A DNA stretch of 64,000 nt from Blastobasis lacticolella. Lineage: Eukaryota; Arthropoda; Insecta; Lepidoptera; Blastobasidae. The notes beneath the pieces were generated by a model. It was not told where the DNA came from and did no database searches. It saw only the letters and a list, made by a program, of their open reading frames with translations. Made by a program: the position numbers and the translations under genes. Every line of letters starts with the position of its first letter. Position 1 is the first letter of the stretch. Of this stretch, positions 37,201 through 44,067 are shown in pieces. Location of the stretch: NCBI GenBank assembly GCA_905147135.1, contig LR990061.1, forward strand, positions 8,160,026 to 8,224,025, in the 5' to 3' direction.

Positions 37201-38118
37201 TGTTGATATTTGCTACCAACCCGCTGCTCTAAGAGGGTTCGATGTGACTGAGACAAGAATATCCTGGCTTAATCACCCTGACGGGTAAGTAAATGCCTTA
37301 TAAATATTATTAATTTTTATATAAAATATATAAAGCCCGACTGTACGAAGAAGGTATCTCCAGTTAGTTAAGTTCAGGCGTGAACACAAACTATATATTA
37401 TTTTTAACCTTAATGTGTACTGCAGTGCATCTCTTGGCACGCATCAACATATAGGTTACTTCAGCGACCTTTCCACTCAAATCTGGAGGGACGGGAACCA
37501 AGTCATTAAAAAAAAGGGCACTACCTACCTTTTCTAGAAGCGTTTCGTCTTATTGTCAGACCCCCATATCTTCGGTCTAGATAACGCCAGAACGATTACA
37601 ATTTCAAAATAAGGTGTTCACAATAAAATAAATAATAAAATAAACAAAATTTAATTTGTCTTACTTTTTTACTAATGTACATAACACAGAAAAGAGTCAT
37701 TGGTACATGGCCGCAGTGGGATCCGAACCCGGTATCTGTCGCTTACGAGTCGGATACCTTAACCGCACGACCACCAACGCTCCAAAATTTGTGTCTGTGG
37801 TATTTTCTTATAAATAACTATGGGCTTCTCATAACCATATTACTCAACAGGCCAGCGCATAACGAGATACTAGAAGCACAAGGAATCGAAGTGAGGATGC
37901 CTACCTTCAAGCGGCCTCCAGCCTTGGGGGCCATTAGATCGATAGCTGCGCCGGACAAACGGGCTGTAGCCGTAACCCCCAGGAAAAACCCTTTCCCTCA
38001 ACAGAACTGGTATACCGACCGAAGACCTATAACGGCACCACAGCGGGTGACACCGCGCCCCTATGTGCAATCAATACCATTTAGAAGACCTGTAATACCT
38101 CTTTCGCTGTATCAATAA
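13237..38118 (+). CDS. Secreted serine protease homologue (catalytically dead), 8 exons, 587 aa
   Basis: Exons: 13237-13291, 13529-13590, 20212-20440, 26858-27069, 28696-28950, 31467-32056, 37192-37284, 37851-38118. All introns are GT-AG, phases match at every join, and the total is 1764 nt (587 codons plus TAA). Residues 1-19 form a signal peptide. RRIMDG (24-29) stands where trypsin-like zymogens have R-IVGG. WICGG (55-59) and TSAAC (69-73) carry the conserved cysteine pair, but the catalytic His position is Ala72. Asp131 (VDIA) is kept. LGWG is in exon 4. The GDSGGP site reads NDHGGP, with His274 replacing Ser. The protease fold ends near residue 320. The remaining ~265 residues are an extension with seven N-X-S/T sequons, then a Pro/Arg-rich tail. 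By family precedent such proteins act as non-enzymatic cofactors or binders in haemolymph or gut; the actual role is unknown. Confidence 0.85.
13529..13590 (+). CDS. Protease homologue exon 2: pro-site RRIMDG
   Basis: Acceptor TTATTCTTCAG at 13528. The phase-1 join gives Phe19, then 'CNAGRRIMDGMDVSSPKKFM'. Donor GTGAGT at 13591, phase 0. A nearer AG (13540) would create an in-frame TGA at the join, so the upstream AG is chosen. Confidence 0.75.
13601..13860. other. Intron 2 start; LINE/SINE tail near 13745-13790
   Basis: Mostly unassigned. 13745-13790 (GCCCGCTTGCCTGTTTGTCCGCAGTATAAC then poly-A) is the 3' tail of a widespread moth retroposon seen again near 32640 and 36745. Confidence 0.4.
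13861..16445 (-). mobile_element. RTE-clade LINE, degenerate, copy 1 (intron 2)
   Basis: Read on the minus strand: the endonuclease starts near 16350 ('RFATLNVGSLMG'), endonuclease C-terminus 'PHQSQIDYLLIRRRDIG' (16155-15970), RT 'KTGKAIGHDGIPIETWK' and 'RPIYKGKGSVQECGNY' (15300-15100), 'HQGSVLSPYLFCIVLD' near 14700, C-terminal basic domain near 14000, and a GATGATGATGAT tail at 13861-13874. Several frame changes and a deletion inside the endonuclease make it inactive. Confidence 0.85.
16446..16760. other. Unassigned intron segment
   Basis: No coding or repeat signal that I can name between the two oppositely oriented RTE copies. Confidence 0.3.
16761..17470 (+). mobile_element. RTE-clade LINE with internal deletion
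   Basis: An endonuclease piece 'VQETSWRGNRSRNIGNGYK' (16855-16915) is joined directly to an RT C-terminal block 'FLGSVLRATGDIDSDV...SVWAKWREVTGV' (17000-17110) and to the terminal 'RDIAEKLLQECRLRWYGHV' domain (17185-17245). It ends in a GATGATGATGATGA tail at 17450-17467. The whole RT core is missing. Confidence 0.8.
17760..18225. mobile_element. Insertion inside the LINE, LINE/SINE-like with TTATTC tail
   Basis: Separates RT blocks that are adjacent in related copies. Contains GTCCCACTGAAAACCAGCGC (also present in inverted form near 24145-24165) and ends with a TTCTTATTC-rich tail at 18195-18220. Confidence 0.55.
18977..19582 (+). mobile_element. Mariner-like element relic inserted in the LINE
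   Basis: Imperfect terminal inverted repeats: TTTAAAAGAAAATGTGAATT at the left and its near complement at 19552-19575. The only coding remnant (19412-19534) ends 'CFEDWKKRWHKCIISKG...IDIDE*', the usual C-terminus of mariner transposases. Most of the transposase is gone, and a MITE occupies the left half. Confidence 0.8.
19060..19314. mobile_element. MITE with ~30-bp TIRs, nested in the mariner relic
   Basis: TIRs GAGCTCGTCTAGTCTAAAAT... and its complement (19283-19313) match with two mismatches. A TA dinucleotide flanks both ends, consistent with a Tc1/mariner-type target. No ORF. Confidence 0.85.
20212..20440 (+). CDS. Protease homologue exon 3: first beta-barrel, catalytic His lost
   Basis: Acceptor ATTCTTCGCAG. 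Starts 'VYLTRAVSS', contains WICGGVLVS and TSAAC. Ends 'VVQTCVPK' plus one base (phase 1), donor GTAGGT. A downstream CAG/GTTAAA donor (20469) is possible but gives a poorer protein join. Confidence 0.8.
20462..20703 (-). mobile_element. tRNA-derived SINE, family A
   Basis: Minus-strand copy of the family best seen at 29628-29880: tRNA-like head with a GGTTCGATTCC-type B box (here mutated), body with AGATGGCGCTGTGT, and an AAAT/TTTA tail starting only about 25 bp after the exon 3 donor. Confidence 0.85.
20858..20912 (+). pseudogene. Degenerate second copy of protease-homologue exon 4 start
   Basis: Follows the same ...CTTTCAG acceptor as true exon 4 and would encode 'YHFE*YLLEKLAKIDI' against 'YRFEYQHLEKWSKVDI'. 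An in-frame TAA kills it. It is part of a ~340-bp duplication (20575-20912 versus 26575-26910) that also includes the SINE head. Confidence 0.75.
20936..21190. other. Unassigned AT-rich intron 3 segment
   Basis: No ORF or recognisable repeat. Confidence 0.3.
21191..21505. repeat. Tandem duplication, two copies of 157 bp
   Basis: 21191-21347 and 21348-~21505 are about 95% identical by eye (both begin TTCATGATATTACTTTTGG and end with GGGTATGTTCCGGGTTTCGG). The end motif also occurs inverted at 21579-21601, making a small stem. Confidence 0.9.
21638..22020 (-). mobile_element. RTE-clade LINE 3' end, copy 2
   Basis: Minus strand encodes 'KILRWMCGVTRLDRVRNEY', 'FGVRDVAGVIEEARLRWF' and 'RRRPQKRW', the C-terminal domain of RTE proteins. 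Probably the 3' part of the element continuing at 22310-23900. Confidence 0.8.
22025..22145 (+). repeat. Dispersed repeat 'CCATGATCCAGG' family, partial
   Basis: Shares GAAGCGACTACCATCTGACCT...CTACCAGGG...ATCACGATGTTTTCCCT with 29135-29250, 60825-60985 and others. Probably a SINE-like retroposon. Confidence 0.6.
22165..22300 (-). mobile_element. tRNA-derived SINE, family B
   Basis: Minus strand: GGTTAAGTATCCGACTCG then GGTTCGAATCCCGC (B-box match) followed by GATAAAGTACCAATTATTC. The same arrangement occurs at 37660-37785. The tRNA-like region does not fold as a complete tRNA by eye and lies in a SINE context. Confidence 0.7.
22310..23900 (-). mobile_element. RTE-clade LINE, copy 2 (intron 3)
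   Basis: Highly decayed. 'PFLITVGIHQGSVLS' near 22670 and 'KLAKSRSRASLNATKYVAI' near 23500 match the corresponding blocks of copy 1 in intron 2 in the same order and orientation. Confidence 0.8.
23925..24972. other. Mixed LINE 3'-UTR-like and unassigned sequence
   Basis: 24050-24190 contains text shared with the 17.9-kb insertion in inverted form. 24360-24470 and 24600-24790 are unassigned. A short open frame ending at 24970 reads 'CLPDFNEVKIRYTHTTWM'; I do not recognise it. Confidence 0.3.
24973..25671 (-). CDS. LINE ORF1-like protein: PHD-type finger plus coiled coil
   Basis: 232 codons. Residues ~5-50 have the spaced pattern C-x2-C...C-x2-C...H-x2-C...C-x2-C ('CNECGKFM', 'CSKCARVSHRTC', 'CLDCK'), a PHD-like finger. 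Residues ~90-175 are Glu/Arg/Leu-rich heptads, likely coiled coil ('RRISDELRETRRELKAFRD'). Then 'LLINDVEVSGIPEEAGEN', typical of the ORF1 C-terminal region in CR1-type LINEs. There is no adjacent ORF2: downstream (below 24973) the element is truncated. Lies antisense in intron 3 of the protease homologue. Probably a TE remnant, not a host gene. Confidence 0.7.
   Translation of the reverse strand: MAPMCNECGKFMSSAEGTNIACSKCARVSHRTCVAVPEGEPVESWICLDCKTRLPAENKAAPTQGMDASVTEHDSVVHSGVTVASQESEITTVESQQPSLGIELRRISDELRETRRELKAFRDQFQDLRAQMKSCEERVDGLELKVDTFIARNGSSEAVGVLEATVRKLQVDLNDRDQDLLINDVEVSGIPEEAGENATHLVYTLANKLGLQLEDGVVLLRSLVSMTTSPIP
25740..26560. other. Unassigned intron 3 sequence
   Basis: AT-rich, no convincing ORF. 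Contains at 26525-26545 a 21-bp perfect inverted match to 20915-20935. Confidence 0.4.
26575..26703 (-). mobile_element. SINE family A head, part of the exon 4 duplication
   Basis: AATTTCTGCCCGGCCGGGAA... tRNA-like head in minus orientation, same as 20600-20703. The SINE body and tail are absent. Confidence 0.8.
26858..27069 (+). CDS. Protease homologue exon 4: catalytic Asp retained
   Basis: Acceptor CAACTTTCAG. The phase-1 join makes Ile116, then 'YRFEYQHLEKWSKVDIA' with Asp131, 'SPGCDYAPNEI' and 'GYVLGWG'. Donor CAG/GTTAAT, phase 0. A later AG at 26877 also keeps the frame but loses the YRFEYQ block. Confidence 0.8.
27578..28001. mobile_element. TIR element with TATACAGGGTGT termini
   Basis: Termini of ~45 bp: TATACAGAGTGTAAAAAGACCGCTAG... 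on the left and its complement CTAGCGGTCTATTTTACACCCTGTATA on the right. ~424 bp with a GC-rich core (GGCCGGCCGGCC). Superfamily unknown. Confidence 0.8.
28696..28950 (+). CDS. Protease homologue exon 5
   Basis: Acceptor TTTATTTTCAAG. 'REDETDLNVETLKYAPLKIV' then 'CKNAY', 'NIIDKYMFCG', an acidic 'GDMDD' loop and 'KYGPFKPE'. Donor GAG/GTCAGT. Corresponds to the second beta-barrel before the Ser loop. Confidence 0.8.
29080..29290 (+). repeat. Dispersed repeat 'CCATGATCCAGG' family
   Basis: GTGCTCCCACGCCTGAGGTC...TTGACCATGATCCAGGATTT...ATTACAGTGGAGCGACTGCC. Same order as at 60775-60985. Confidence 0.65.
29628..29880 (+). mobile_element. tRNA-derived SINE, family A (best copy)
   Basis: GACCTGAGTGGTTCAATGG (A-box-like), GGTTCGATTCCCGG (B box), body AATTTCTTTTACGAGTCTGGG...AGATGGCGCTGTGT, then a TTTA tail. 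Pol III promoter inferred from the boxes. Confidence 0.9.
29888..30000 (-). mobile_element. LINE C-terminal fragment
   Basis: Minus strand encodes 'WFRHVERMDERRLTKEV', a block found at the end of RTE-like reverse-transcriptase ORFs. Confidence 0.55.
30520..30770 (+). mobile_element. LINE endonuclease C-terminal fragment
   Basis: 'SDHRLVRASV' is the SDH motif that closes AP endonuclease domains of LINEs. Decayed downstream. Confidence 0.5.
31205..31450 (+). mobile_element. tRNA-derived SINE, family A, abutting exon 6
   Basis: TCAATTTTCGGCCGGGCAGAA (mutated head), AATGGCGCTGTGTGG body, and a T-rich TTTA tail that merges with the polypyrimidine tract of the exon 6 acceptor. Confidence 0.85.
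31467..32056 (+). CDS. Protease homologue exon 6: Ser loop lost, glycosylation-rich extension
   Basis: Acceptor TTTTGTTACAG. Begins NDHGGPFVSW (Ser replaced by His274). The protease fold ends after 'LLTQNKRELSRRQ'. The rest is Asn/Ser/Thr-rich with sequons NVT, NGT, NNT, NST, NES, NAT and NFS. Donor CT/GTAAGT, phase 2. Confidence 0.8.
32155..32428. mobile_element. MITE with ~45-bp TIRs
   Basis: ATTGATCGATGTACAACACA... at 32155 and its complement ending at 32427 match over about 45 bp. The core repeats GTGTAGAATCGCGAA and TGTGTGGAAT. No ORF. Confidence 0.9.
32490..32695 (+). mobile_element. Lepidopteran SINE/LINE 3' tail
   Basis: Ends GTGACCGCTTACCATCAGGTGGGC...CGTTTGTTAC...poly-A, a tail shared with 36690-36778. 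Confidence 0.6.
32700..33095. other. Unassigned intron 6 sequence
   Basis: AT-rich, includes a short GATATCATATTAGTC palindromic-looking patch; nothing nameable. Confidence 0.3.
33100..36290 (-). mobile_element. RTE/BovB-type LINE, 5'UTR, endonuclease and RT in pieces
   Basis: Minus strand in order: endonuclease 'RGLNQHGKLGNVEDEMNRK', 'QVYAPTSQSTEEGMEQFY' and 'IIGDLNAKVGVGDN' (35872-35400), 'SGGRCRNQIDYIMI' (35300), RT 'RKSPGSDGIPAELIK' (34570), 'PVVLCFVDYAKAFDCVRW' (34210), 'LRYADDTVLLAESVEEM' (33880) and the C-terminal 'LMRRSNEVKRT'. The YADD box is intact; frames break at several points. Lies antisense in intron 6. Confidence 0.85.
36430..36778 (+). mobile_element. Lepidopteran SINE-like retroposon
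   Basis: GGAGCCGCCCGACTGGGGAA, CCACCTTACAGAATATCGCAG, GTGTTTCTGCCGGTGAGTAAGG, GGGCAACGGC...ACCACTTTCCATCAGGTGGCC and a poly-A run. This order matches a very common moth retroposon known to me only from memory. Confidence 0.7.
37107..37150 (+). repeat. Dispersed repeat 'CCATGATCCAGG' family, short piece
   Basis: CCTTGACCGTGATCCAGGATTTGGTAGATCAGATAAT, matching the core of the family. Confidence 0.5.
37192..37284 (+). CDS. Protease homologue exon 7
   Basis: Acceptor CGGTTTTCAG. With the two carried bases it reads 'RMNVDICYQPAALRGFDVTE...WLNHPDG'. Donor GTAAGT at 37285, phase 2. Frame agreement on both sides supports it despite its 93-nt size. Confidence 0.7.
37285..37850. other. Intron 7 with SINE family B (minus) at 37660-37785
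   Basis: The SINE copy shows GGTTAAGGTATCCGACTCG and GGGTTCGGATCCCAC on the minus strand. The first 370 bp hold nothing nameable. Confidence 0.6.
37851..38118 (+). CDS. Protease homologue exon 8: Pro/Arg-rich C-terminus
   Basis: Acceptor TACTCAACAG. 88 residues ending at TAA 38116-38118. Repeated basic-proline patches (FKRPPALG, VTPRKNPFPQQ, YTDRRPITAPQRVTPRPYV, PFRRPVIPL). ATTAAA at 38173-38178 is a candidate poly(A) signal. Confidence 0.75.
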
Positions 38119-38284
38119 GTTTTATACTCAATAGTTATTATAATTCTAAAAAACGTATTTTATTACTTCATCATTAAATTACCGTAGCTTATACCTGACA
38201 CTTCCATCCTCCTAAAACAACCTATCACTCAAAAACAAAACTAAACATGAAACACATAAAAAAGATAAACGATAAACTCTGTCC

Positions 38285-40250
38285 CACTCAAACTGCACCT
38301 CACTAACATCCCAGACCTGCACTCAAATCTCAGTGCAGTCCACCACCACCTCGATACAGAAAAGCCGCAGCTGTTCCTCTTTGAGACGCAGATCAGAAGT
38401 CCGGCTGACGCGGCGTACCTCAGCTACCCAGGGTATACTCTCGAGCACAGGTTCGTACCTCGTGCCGGGGTCTGTGTGTACGGTCGTGACGACATCTGCT
38501 TACGGCGTCACAGATGCTTTAAGGGTTTGTCCATTTTGTAGCTTCTAGTGGATACCGGTCAAGTGCAAATCCTTTTTGCCTGCGTTTATCGCTCCCACCG
38601 GATGTCGACTTCCATTCTGCCAATTGCTTAGACCCTCTCCGGACAGGCACTCAGTATCGATTTCGGTACATCCAACCACTGTTAGGTGAAATCTGTATCC
38701 GTCTATTCCCCACCCGAGCAAAGCTCATTCAACCACCGATGGTTGTGGCGATACAAATCAGCAGATTGGGATGAGATGCGTAACTTCTTTTCATCCTATC
38801 CTTGGCGGCAGATATTGTTCTCTTTGGGAGATCCGTCGAGTTGTGCTGAAGCCGTTACCACGGTAAAACGACAGAGAATGGAATATTTTATTCAATATTC
38901 TAACGTAGCGATGAACGGCATCCATGGACAAACGCTGACTGCAGTTGCTCTGAAGCGTTTAAGCAGGCGGCATACTCTGCCTGGGCTGAGGCTCGAGCGC
39001 ATATGTCTCCGGATACTTGAAAACTGAAAAAAGCCTTTAACCTCGCCACCAAGTCTTGCAAAAGGATTCTACGCAGGGCTCGATTTGATCACATAAGCCG
39101 GGTTGGCGCCAAACTGGCCTCTTACCCTCCTGGGTGTAAGGAATTTTGCGTTTGGGTACTGCAGGAAAAACTCCACCTATCTCACCCCGCGCTGACTACG
39201 CTATGGCGGAGGTGCGTATACATCAGAGAGAGATTTAAAAATCCTGCGGAATCTGGAGGTGAACAAGGCAACAAGGTGATGGTATACCAACAACAGTCCT
39301 GCGTAGTTGTGCCCCTGAGTTGTCTCCTATTCTTTCGCGCCTGTATCGCCTCTCACTAAAGACTGGAATTATACCTAAGGGGTGGAAGCTTGCCAATGTG
39401 CAGACCGTGCCCAAGAAGGGCTGCCGCCCAGACCCTGCCAACTACCGCCCTATGTCCTACTGTAATATTATGGAGCGTGCACTGAACAAGAAACTTCTCG
39501 CGCATCTTAAAGGTAACGATCTCCTCAGCGATCACCAGTACGGATTCCGCTGTGGTCGGATGCCACTCATATTTGGAGTAAGGTCATGGAGAAGCATGGC
39601 GAGGCCCTTGCTGTGTCTCTTGATATCTCCAAGGCCTTTGACAGGGTTTGGCACACAGTCCTTTTAAGCAAGCTTCCCCCATACAGTATTGCTGCTCGCT
39701 TTTGCACCTGAAAATCAGAGTGAACGGTCTATCCATGTAGTTCTAGACGGTTACACTTCTGATCTTAAGGCTATCGACGCGGGAGTTCCTCAGGGGTCGG
39801 TTCTGTCCGCGACTCTTTTTCTACTGCATATTAACAATCTGCTTGAACCCGGTACCTTCGGGTACGCAGACGATAGCACAGTAACGGATAGAGATCTGTC
39901 AGAGGCAAAAGCCAGCGGGGGTGATATTCAGTATTGTCTAGAGGCCATGGTTGGTCGCTTAAACGAAGCGAATCTAGTGTCGTTCAACGCCACCAAAACA
40001 CAGGCGTGTTTGTTTTATGTGGGACTTCCAACTATCCGCACTAGCCTCTTTAGTTCAACCTTTATATTGCGTACGGCCAAGGAATAGAACGCATTACCCG
40101 CGAGTGTGTTCCCTGATCATTATTATCTAGACGCCAGAGTGAATAGGCTGTTCCTATACAGGCTTGTTCCATCATCGGCCGCATCGTCACTTGTCATCAG
40201 TATCAGGTGAGGTAACGGTCAAATGCCTGACTAGTCAAATAGTAAAAAAG
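38285..40250 (+). mobile_element. Jockey/CR1-like LINE, same family as intron 2 copy
   Basis: Endonuclease start 'NLSAVHHHLDTEKPQLF' (38320), 'YLSYPGYTLEHRFVPRAGV' (38420), then RT pieces 'EALAVSLDISKAFDRVWHT' (39600), 'IDAGVPQGSVLSATLFLLH' (39775), 'YADDSTVTD' (39860), 'NLVSFNATKTQACLF' (39970). Multiple frameshifts. The catalytic box reads YADD. Confidence 0.8.
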
Positions 40251-40438
40251 AAATAACAAAGGATACGGTCTACCGGTTCATACAAGGTGTTCACTAAGAT
40301 CCAGCCGGTGCAACGTGAATGAAAAACGGAAGTATGTAAAACACGGAACTCGTATCAGTTGAAAAAAGAAATCTAAGTACCTATAGCCAATTTGTCACAA
40401 TTATTATTGAAAACAAAATATATTTAGCAAAACTGCAA
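40251..40438. other. Unassigned stretch left of the palindrome
   Basis: No ORF or known motif; not mirrored on the right side of the palindrome. Confidence 0.3.
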
Positions 40439-43400
40439 CACTTACGCGACACTCATGCAACACTGAAACAAGCCGTAGAGTAAACGATGAAAGAAGAAAC
40501 TCCTTTTACGCCCGGAGTAAGAAGTTTTTTTCGTCATAGCGAAGAGAAATCAATGAGGAAAGAAAAAACTCCTTTCAAGAGGAGAGGGCATTTTGTTTAA
40601 TAATGCGTGTAATGCGTTCGCTTTGAGAATACACTGGTAATGCGGCGTGCCGCGTAACATACCTTTTGATGTTACATAAAATAACCGACGGAAGTACCCA
40701 AAATTAACTAGCACAAGAACTAGATTTCCTAAGAATCATGGTATGTACAACACCTCGGTCGACCTCGTTTCGCCAACGGTATTAGGGGGCACACATAACG
40801 ATTCCAACTCGTTGCGGTGCTAACGTTTGACTACCCTCAAATACGAAAGGGTCACCCATCCAGCTCCCTTGCATTACTAGCATTGCTTAACCTTGGTTTT
40901 TACTACATAATAAAAAACTTATCTGACACAATTTCCAAAACTGGAATTAAGTCTCGTCATTTTGAAATGTCAAACAACAGCGACGCTGTCACATGGCCTG
41001 ACAAGTTTATGGCTCTGTAAGAAAACTCCTTTTAAGGGGCAAAACGGCAAAAATGCGTACAATGCGTGACACACACCTTTTTTTACATATAATGGCCGAC
41101 GGATGTGGCCAAAAAGAAACTAAAATAATAACTAGAATTCCCCAGCATCATAATACATATTATTACGCTCATAGCCTATCATCACCATAGAAATTACAAC
41201 CACAGGGCAGGTCTTCCTAACGGAGTATGGAGTTTCATTCATCATTAGTGGCAGTGTATGACAAAGACAATGACATGCCTGTCATTGTCAATGTCCAAAC
41301 CATGGACTTACTACCCAAAGGGACTGCGCACTGCTTTGACTAAAACCGGGCAGAGCGAGAGTCACCATCGATAGTCCTGTGTCCCTTTCTAGTGTTGCCA
41401 CCATTGTTGATGCAAATTCCGAATTACTTTTATTATTTGGCGCGGAAACCGACCTCAGGGCCAGGCAGAGCCGGACCGGGTGCAATCTGAAGGTCATGTT
41501 TACACCAGGGTCCAGCCCAAGCTTACCCTGCTACTCGGAAACTATTGGCCCTAGAACACTAGTCCCTAGAGTGAAATGATAGCACTCCTCGAGATCATCA
41601 TTGCGTATGACAGCTGTCAAAGTTAACCCATTGGTCCTAAAACACTAGTTTCTAGAGAGAAATGATAGTACTTGTAGAGATCTACATTTCTGTTGTAACT
41701 CGAAAACGATTGGTCTTAGAACACTAGTTCCTAGAGCAATACGATAGTACTCATCGAGATCTACATTTCGGATGACGGTTCTAAGTTTGACAGCTGTCAT
41801 ACGAAATGTAGATCTCGACAAGTACTATCATACCATTTAGAAACTAGTGTTCTAGAACCAATGGGTTCCGAGTTATAACACATTTAAGTTTGACAGCTGT
41901 CACCCGAATTGTAGATATCGACGAGTACCATCACTTCTCTTTAGAAACTAGTGTTGTAGGATAAATCGTTACCGAACTCTTTTATCTGTTTTGTGGAACA
42001 AAAAGTTAATAATTATGCCGACTCGACATTTGTTGGAGAAACGTTCAGTAGATCAAAAGGTGTTTTGACAACTACTTTTCGGATTGTACGGATTACCTCA
42101 TAATAATACCAAATTCACGGTATATACATTTCTCCAATAATGGCAACACCAAACATGACACTTGTCAATTTAGAATGACGGTGATTATGCCAATAACATT
42201 GTGTTTACACTGTTAGAAAGGGACAAACGACTATCGATGGTGACTCTCGCTCTGCCCGGTTTTAGTCAAAGCAGTGCGGAGTCCCTTTGGGTAGTAAGTC
42301 CATGGGTGTCAGATTGGTCCTAAAACACTAGTTTCTAGAGAGAAATGATAGTACTTGTCGAGATCTACATTTCGTATGACAGCTGTCAAACTTAGAACTG
42401 TCATCCGAAATGTAGATCTCGATGAGTACTATCGTATTGCTCTAGGAACTAGTGTTCTAAGACCAATCGTTTTCGAGTTACAACAGAAATGTAGATCTCT
42501 ACAAGTACTATCATTTCTCTCTAGAAACTAGTGTTTTAGGACCAATGGGTTAACTTTGACAGCTGTCATACGCAATGATGATCTCGAGGAGTGCTATCAT
42601 TTCACTCTAGGGACTAGTGTTCTAGGGCCAATAGTTTCCGAGTAGCAGGGTAAGCTTGGGCTGGACCCTGGTGTAAACATGACCTTCAGATTGCACCCGG
42701 TCCGGCTCTGCCTGGCCCTGAGTTCGGTTTCCGCGCCAAATAATAAAAGTAATTCGGAATTTGCATCAACAATGGTGGCAACACTAGAAAGGGACACAGG
42801 ACTATCGATGGTGACTCTCGCTCTGCCCAGTTTTAGTCAAAGCAGTGCGCAGTCCCTTTGGGTAGTAAGTCCATGGTTTGGACATTGACAATGACAGGCA
42901 TGTCATTGTCTTTGTCATACACTGCCACTAATGATGAATGAAACTCCATACTCCGTTAGGAAGACCTGCCCTGTGGTTGTAATTTCTATGGTGATGATAG
43001 GCTATGAGCGTAATAATATGTATTATGATGCTGGGGAATTCTAGTTATTATTTTAGTTTCTTTTTGGCCACATCCGTCGGCCATTATATGTATCAAAAGG
43101 TGTGTGTCACGCATTGTACGCATTTTTGCCGTTTTGCCCCTTAAAAGGAGTTTTCTTACAGAGCCATAAACTTGTCAGGCCATGTGACAGCGTCGCTGTT
43201 GTTTGACATTTCAAAATGACGAGACTTAATTCCAGTTTTGGAAATTGTGTCAGATAAGTTTTTTATTATGTAGTAAAAACCAAGGTTAAGCAATGCTAGT
43301 AATGCAAGGGAGCTGGATGGGTGACCCTTTCGTATTTGAGGGTAGTCAAACGTTAGCACCGCAACGAGTTGGAATCGTTATGTGTGCCCCCTAATACCGT

Positions 43401-43737
43401 TGGCGAAACGAGGTCGACCGAGGTGTTGTACATACCATGATTCTTAGGAAATCTAGTTCTTGTGCTAGTTAATTTTGGGTACTTCCGTCGGTTATTTTAT
43501 GTAACATCAAAAGGTATGTTACGCGGCACGCCGCATTACCAGTGTATTCTCAAAGCGAACGCATTACACGCATTATTAAACAAAATGCCCTCTCCTCTTG
43601 AAAGGAGTTTTTTCTTTCCTCATTGATTTCTCTTCGCTATGACGAAAAAAACTTCTTACTCCGGGCGTAAAAGGAGTTTCTTCTTTCATCGTTTACTCTA
43701 CGGCTTGTTTCAGTGTTGCATGAGTGTCGCGTAAGTG
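40439..43737. repeat. 3.3-kb near-perfect palindrome, arms ~1.43 kb, loop ~445 bp
   Basis: Left arm 40439 to about 41865 and right arm about 42311 to 43737 are reverse complements with constant coordinate sum 84176, meaning no net indel across the arms. A few substitutions exist (for example TTT versus GAT near 41080/43095). Outer ends read CACTTACGCG and CGCGTAAGTG. No target-site duplication is visible: the right end abuts a rearranged copy of exon 5. A 67-codon ORF occurs in mirror image in both arms (40817-41020, 43156-43359) with no recognisable family. Could be a foldback transposon or an inverted duplication. Confidence 0.95.
41580..42600. repeat. Inverted/tandem repeat array with TGACAGCTGTCA at the palindrome centre
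   Basis: The unit contains TTTGACAGCTGTCA, GAAATGTAGATCTCGA, AGTACTATCAT, CTAGAAACTAGTGTTCTAG and ACCAATGGTTTCCGAG, in both orientations. At least five TGACAGCTGTCA copies (near 41609, 41793, 41894, 42376, 42559). A further single partial unit lies at 48985-49022. Confidence 0.85.
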
Positions 43738-44065
43738 ATGACCCCCAGTACCCGTATACCTTGGTAGACCATTGCAAATATGGCCCATTTAAGCCAGAGG
43801 TCAGTACCAGCTTTCTTTAATCGCCACACTTTCTTACTACCTTTTATAATCATCTTGGCATTAATTTGGGCCTCTAGTCCCTATAATTTTTTTTTAATTG
43901 CATTGCAATGTCAGTTTGAAACGTTTTTGTTAAACGAACGAAGTACATTAGTGGCCTCGTGGCCCTGGTTGTGCTCCCACGCCTGAGGTCTGCCTTGACC
44001 ATGATCCAGGATTTCGCAGATCAGGCAATTACAGTGGAGCGACTGCCTTCTGACCTCCGTGATTG
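43738..44065 (+). repeat. Direct copy of exon 5 end and following intron
   Basis: Matches 28889-29211 in the same orientation, with a 5-bp insertion (TTGGC near 43856) and substitutions that it shares with the inverted copy near 46580, not with the source copy. Contains the last 62 bp of exon 5 (43738-43799) plus the GTCAGT donor. Confidence 0.95.
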
Positions 44066-44067
44066 GT

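Noticed and set aside
40817..41020. 67-codon ORF mirrored at 43156-43359
   Set aside because: Mirror copy is due to the palindrome; no recognisable domain, short, no codon evidence. Not called as a gene.
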